Below are positions 13,092 to 14,326 of a DNA stretch of 14,326 bases, piece by piece (the first letter of the stretch is position 1; each line of letters begins with the position of its first letter). Below the pieces are notes generated by a model, which saw nothing but the letters and a program-made list of their open reading frames with translations, was not told the DNA's origin and searched no databases. Source of the stretch: Modestobacter sp. (GTDB lineage Bacteria; Actinomycetota; Actinomycetes; Mycobacteriales; Geodermatophilaceae). The position numbers were made by a program, and so were the translations under genes. Location of the stretch: NCBI GenBank assembly GCA_025966175.1, contig JAOPVN010000574.1, positions 1 through 14,326 on the forward strand, given 5' to 3'.

Positions 13092-13850
13092 TCAGCGCTC
13101 CTGGTCGGTCGGGCGGATCAGCACCTCGTTGATCGCCACGTGCGGCGGCTGGGTGACCAGGTGGAGCACGGCGCGGGCGATGTCCTCGGCCTGCAGTGCG
13201 CGCATGCTCGTGTACATCTGCACCGAGGCGGCCTTGGCGTCTGGCTGGGTGATGTGGTCGGTCAGCTCGGTGGCCACGGCTCCCGGCTCGACCAGGCCGA
13301 CCCGCACCCCGCGGCCGGTGACCTCCTGGCGCAGCGACTCGCTGAACGCGTTCACCGCCCACTTGCTGGCGTTGTAGACACCCGCGCCCTTGCGGGCCTG
13401 CCGGCCCGCGACGCTGGACATGTTCACGATGTCGCCCGAGCCCTGCTCGACCATGCCCTCGATCGCCGCGGCGGTCATGTACATGACCCCCATGACGTTG
13501 GTCTGGATCATCCGGCGCCAGTCCTCGGTGTCCGCGCCCAGGATGGTGCCCAGCAGCATGACCCCGGCGTTGTTGACCAGGACGTCGAGGCCACCGAGCT
13601 CGTCGCGGGTGCGGGCCACCGCGGCCGTGCAGGCCTGCTCGGCGGTGACGTCGAGGTCGAGCTGCAGCACCGTGGCCCCGCCGTCCCGCAGCGTGCCGGC
13701 CAGCGCGTCGAGCCGGTCCCGACGCCGGGCACCGATCGCCACCGCCGCACCCGCCTCGGCCAGCGCGATCGCCGTCGCCGCACCGATGCCCGACGACGCC
13801 CCCGTCACCAGGGCCACCTTTCCGGCCAGCGGCTGCGTGCTCGCGCTCAT
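13092..13850 (-). CDS. Classical SDR oxidoreductase, 252 aa
   Basis: The cofactor motif TGASSGIG spans residues 16-23, NNAG is at 93-96, catalytic N118 lies in TNVMG, S145/146 in MSSVAGR, and Y159-x3-K163 in YNASK, so the full tetrad of an active short-chain dehydrogenase is present. ARRRDRL after the second strand favours NADP(H). PGAVATEL follows the sixth strand. Length is normal for the family. The substrate cannot be inferred; relatives act on alcohols, ketones or hydroxy acids (YdfG-like). ATG 13850 has GGAGGAGAGGGA upstream. Confidence 0.93.
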   Translation of the reverse strand: MSASTQPLAGKVALVTGASSGIGAATAIALAEAGAAVAIGARRRDRLDALAGTLRDGGATVLQLDLDVTAEQACTAAVARTRDELGGLDVLVNNAGVMLLGTILGADTEDWRRMIQTNVMGVMYMTAAAIEGMVEQGSGDIVNMSSVAGRQARKGAGVYNASKWAVNAFSESLRQEVTGRGVRVGLVEPGAVATELTDHITQPDAKAASVQMYTSMRALQAEDIARAVLHLVTQPPHVAINEVLIRPTDQER

Positions 13851-14022
13851 GCGTCCCTCTCCTCCGGGCCGACCGGTGCGGCCACCCCGGGTCGTGTGCC
13901 CGGGACTCCCTCCGGTCACTCCTGTGGGGCCCCGAAGCCGGCCGGTTGTTACGGGCAACCAACGCCCTGACGCCGGGCGACCACGCATCGCCAGGCCGTC
14001 GAGGGCTCACCGGGAGGCCGGC
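13851..14022. other. Intergenic region upstream of the SDR gene
   Basis: It holds the SDR ribosome site (GGAGGAG, 13859-13865 on the minus strand) and presumably its promoter. I see no convincing gene. GTTGTTACGGGCAACCAAC near 13945-13963 is the only AT-richer patch, and GTTG/CAAC ends make a weak dyad. Confidence 0.4.
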
Positions 14023-14326
14023 CGGGCTCACCACGGTTCTCAGCTCGCCGACCCGGTGGCCGGTCTCCTCCTCGGCCTCCCGATGCCGCGGTCGTAGGTC
14101 TCCCGCTGCTCGGTGCTCCAGTGATCGTTCCGGTGCCGCATGTCGAACGTCGTCCGGCGGAGCACGTACCAGTCAGTGGACAGCAACTCGACGTCCCGGA
14201 ACCGGACGCCGTCGTTGCCGGGCAGGTCCCGGCCGATCCGGTCCGGACCGGTGCGCCCGCGCCGGTCCGGTTCGTCGATCCCCGCGGTCGTCGTCGTGCT
14301 GCTGTCCCGGTCCGGACGTGGACCGG
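14023..14326 (-). pseudogene. NudK-like Nudix hydrolase remnant with internal deletion (5' end at window edge)
   Basis: On the minus strand the frame from the right edge reads VRFRDVELLSTDWYVLRRTT, then FDMRHRNDHWSTEQRETYDRG, matching the start of GDP-mannose pyrophosphatase NudK (E. coli: ILSDNYFTLHNITYD... KREVYDRGNGA). Right after YDRG, at about 14078-14084, the sequence jumps in another frame to EAEEETGHRVGELRTV, which corresponds to the end of the Nudix box and beyond (E. coli EAIEETGYEVGEVRKL). About 60-70 residues, including most of the Nudix box GxxxxxEx7REUxEExGU, are missing, so no enzyme can be made. The first frame stops at TGA 14042-14040. Sequence after ELRTV is degraded. No start codon is visible within the window. 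Confidence 0.75.

Overview
The window is very GC-rich, GTG/TTG starts are common and genes are tightly packed, often tail to tail. Protein style (an Acr3/ArsC arsenic locus, many high-Ala/Arg products, starts that look leaderless) points to an actinobacterium. My guess is Geodermatophilaceae-like, but that is an impression and not something proved by the sequence.

Layout. 1-1057 (-): 3'-truncated gene for a multi-span DUF3533/ABC-2-like membrane protein. 1337-1549 (+): small acidic protein, separated from a YnfM-type MFS exporter (1594-2811, -) by a 20-bp perfect hairpin that begins and ends in the two stop codons. 2897-4491: an EVE/PUA-like protein, a YnfA-family membrane protein overlapping it tail to tail, and a DUF998-like membrane protein. 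4510-5161 (-): a decayed two-TM plus PH-like gene, broken by a 17-bp tandem duplication and at least two other lesions.

5219-10924 is a metal/metalloid resistance block. A MerR-type regulator (5275-5715, -) overlaps an unlisted 19-22 residue peptide with seven cysteines, and both lie behind a textbook MerR promoter (20-bp palindrome in a 19/20-bp spacer) that predicts an almost leaderless message. Next come an ArsR repressor (-), facing a divergent pair made of an ArsO-like flavoprotein and an MFS exporter (+), then arsC and acr3 (-, ATGA-coupled), facing a second ArsR (+). Likely division of labour: ArsC reduces arsenate, Acr3 exports arsenite, the two ArsR proteins each control a divergent unit, and the flavoprotein/MFS pair handles another (possibly organic or differently oxidised) arsenic species. 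Cysteine-rich C-terminal tails recur in the first ArsR, the MerR, the flavoprotein and the microprotein.

10927-14326: an EamA-type DMT exporter (-), a second decayed membrane-protein gene (11945-12600, -) carrying a 13-bp tandem repeat, an SRPBCC-fold protein (+), a classical SDR oxidoreductase (-), and at the right edge the remnant of a NudK-type Nudix hydrolase whose middle has been deleted. No tRNA, rRNA, IS element, CRISPR array or origin was seen.
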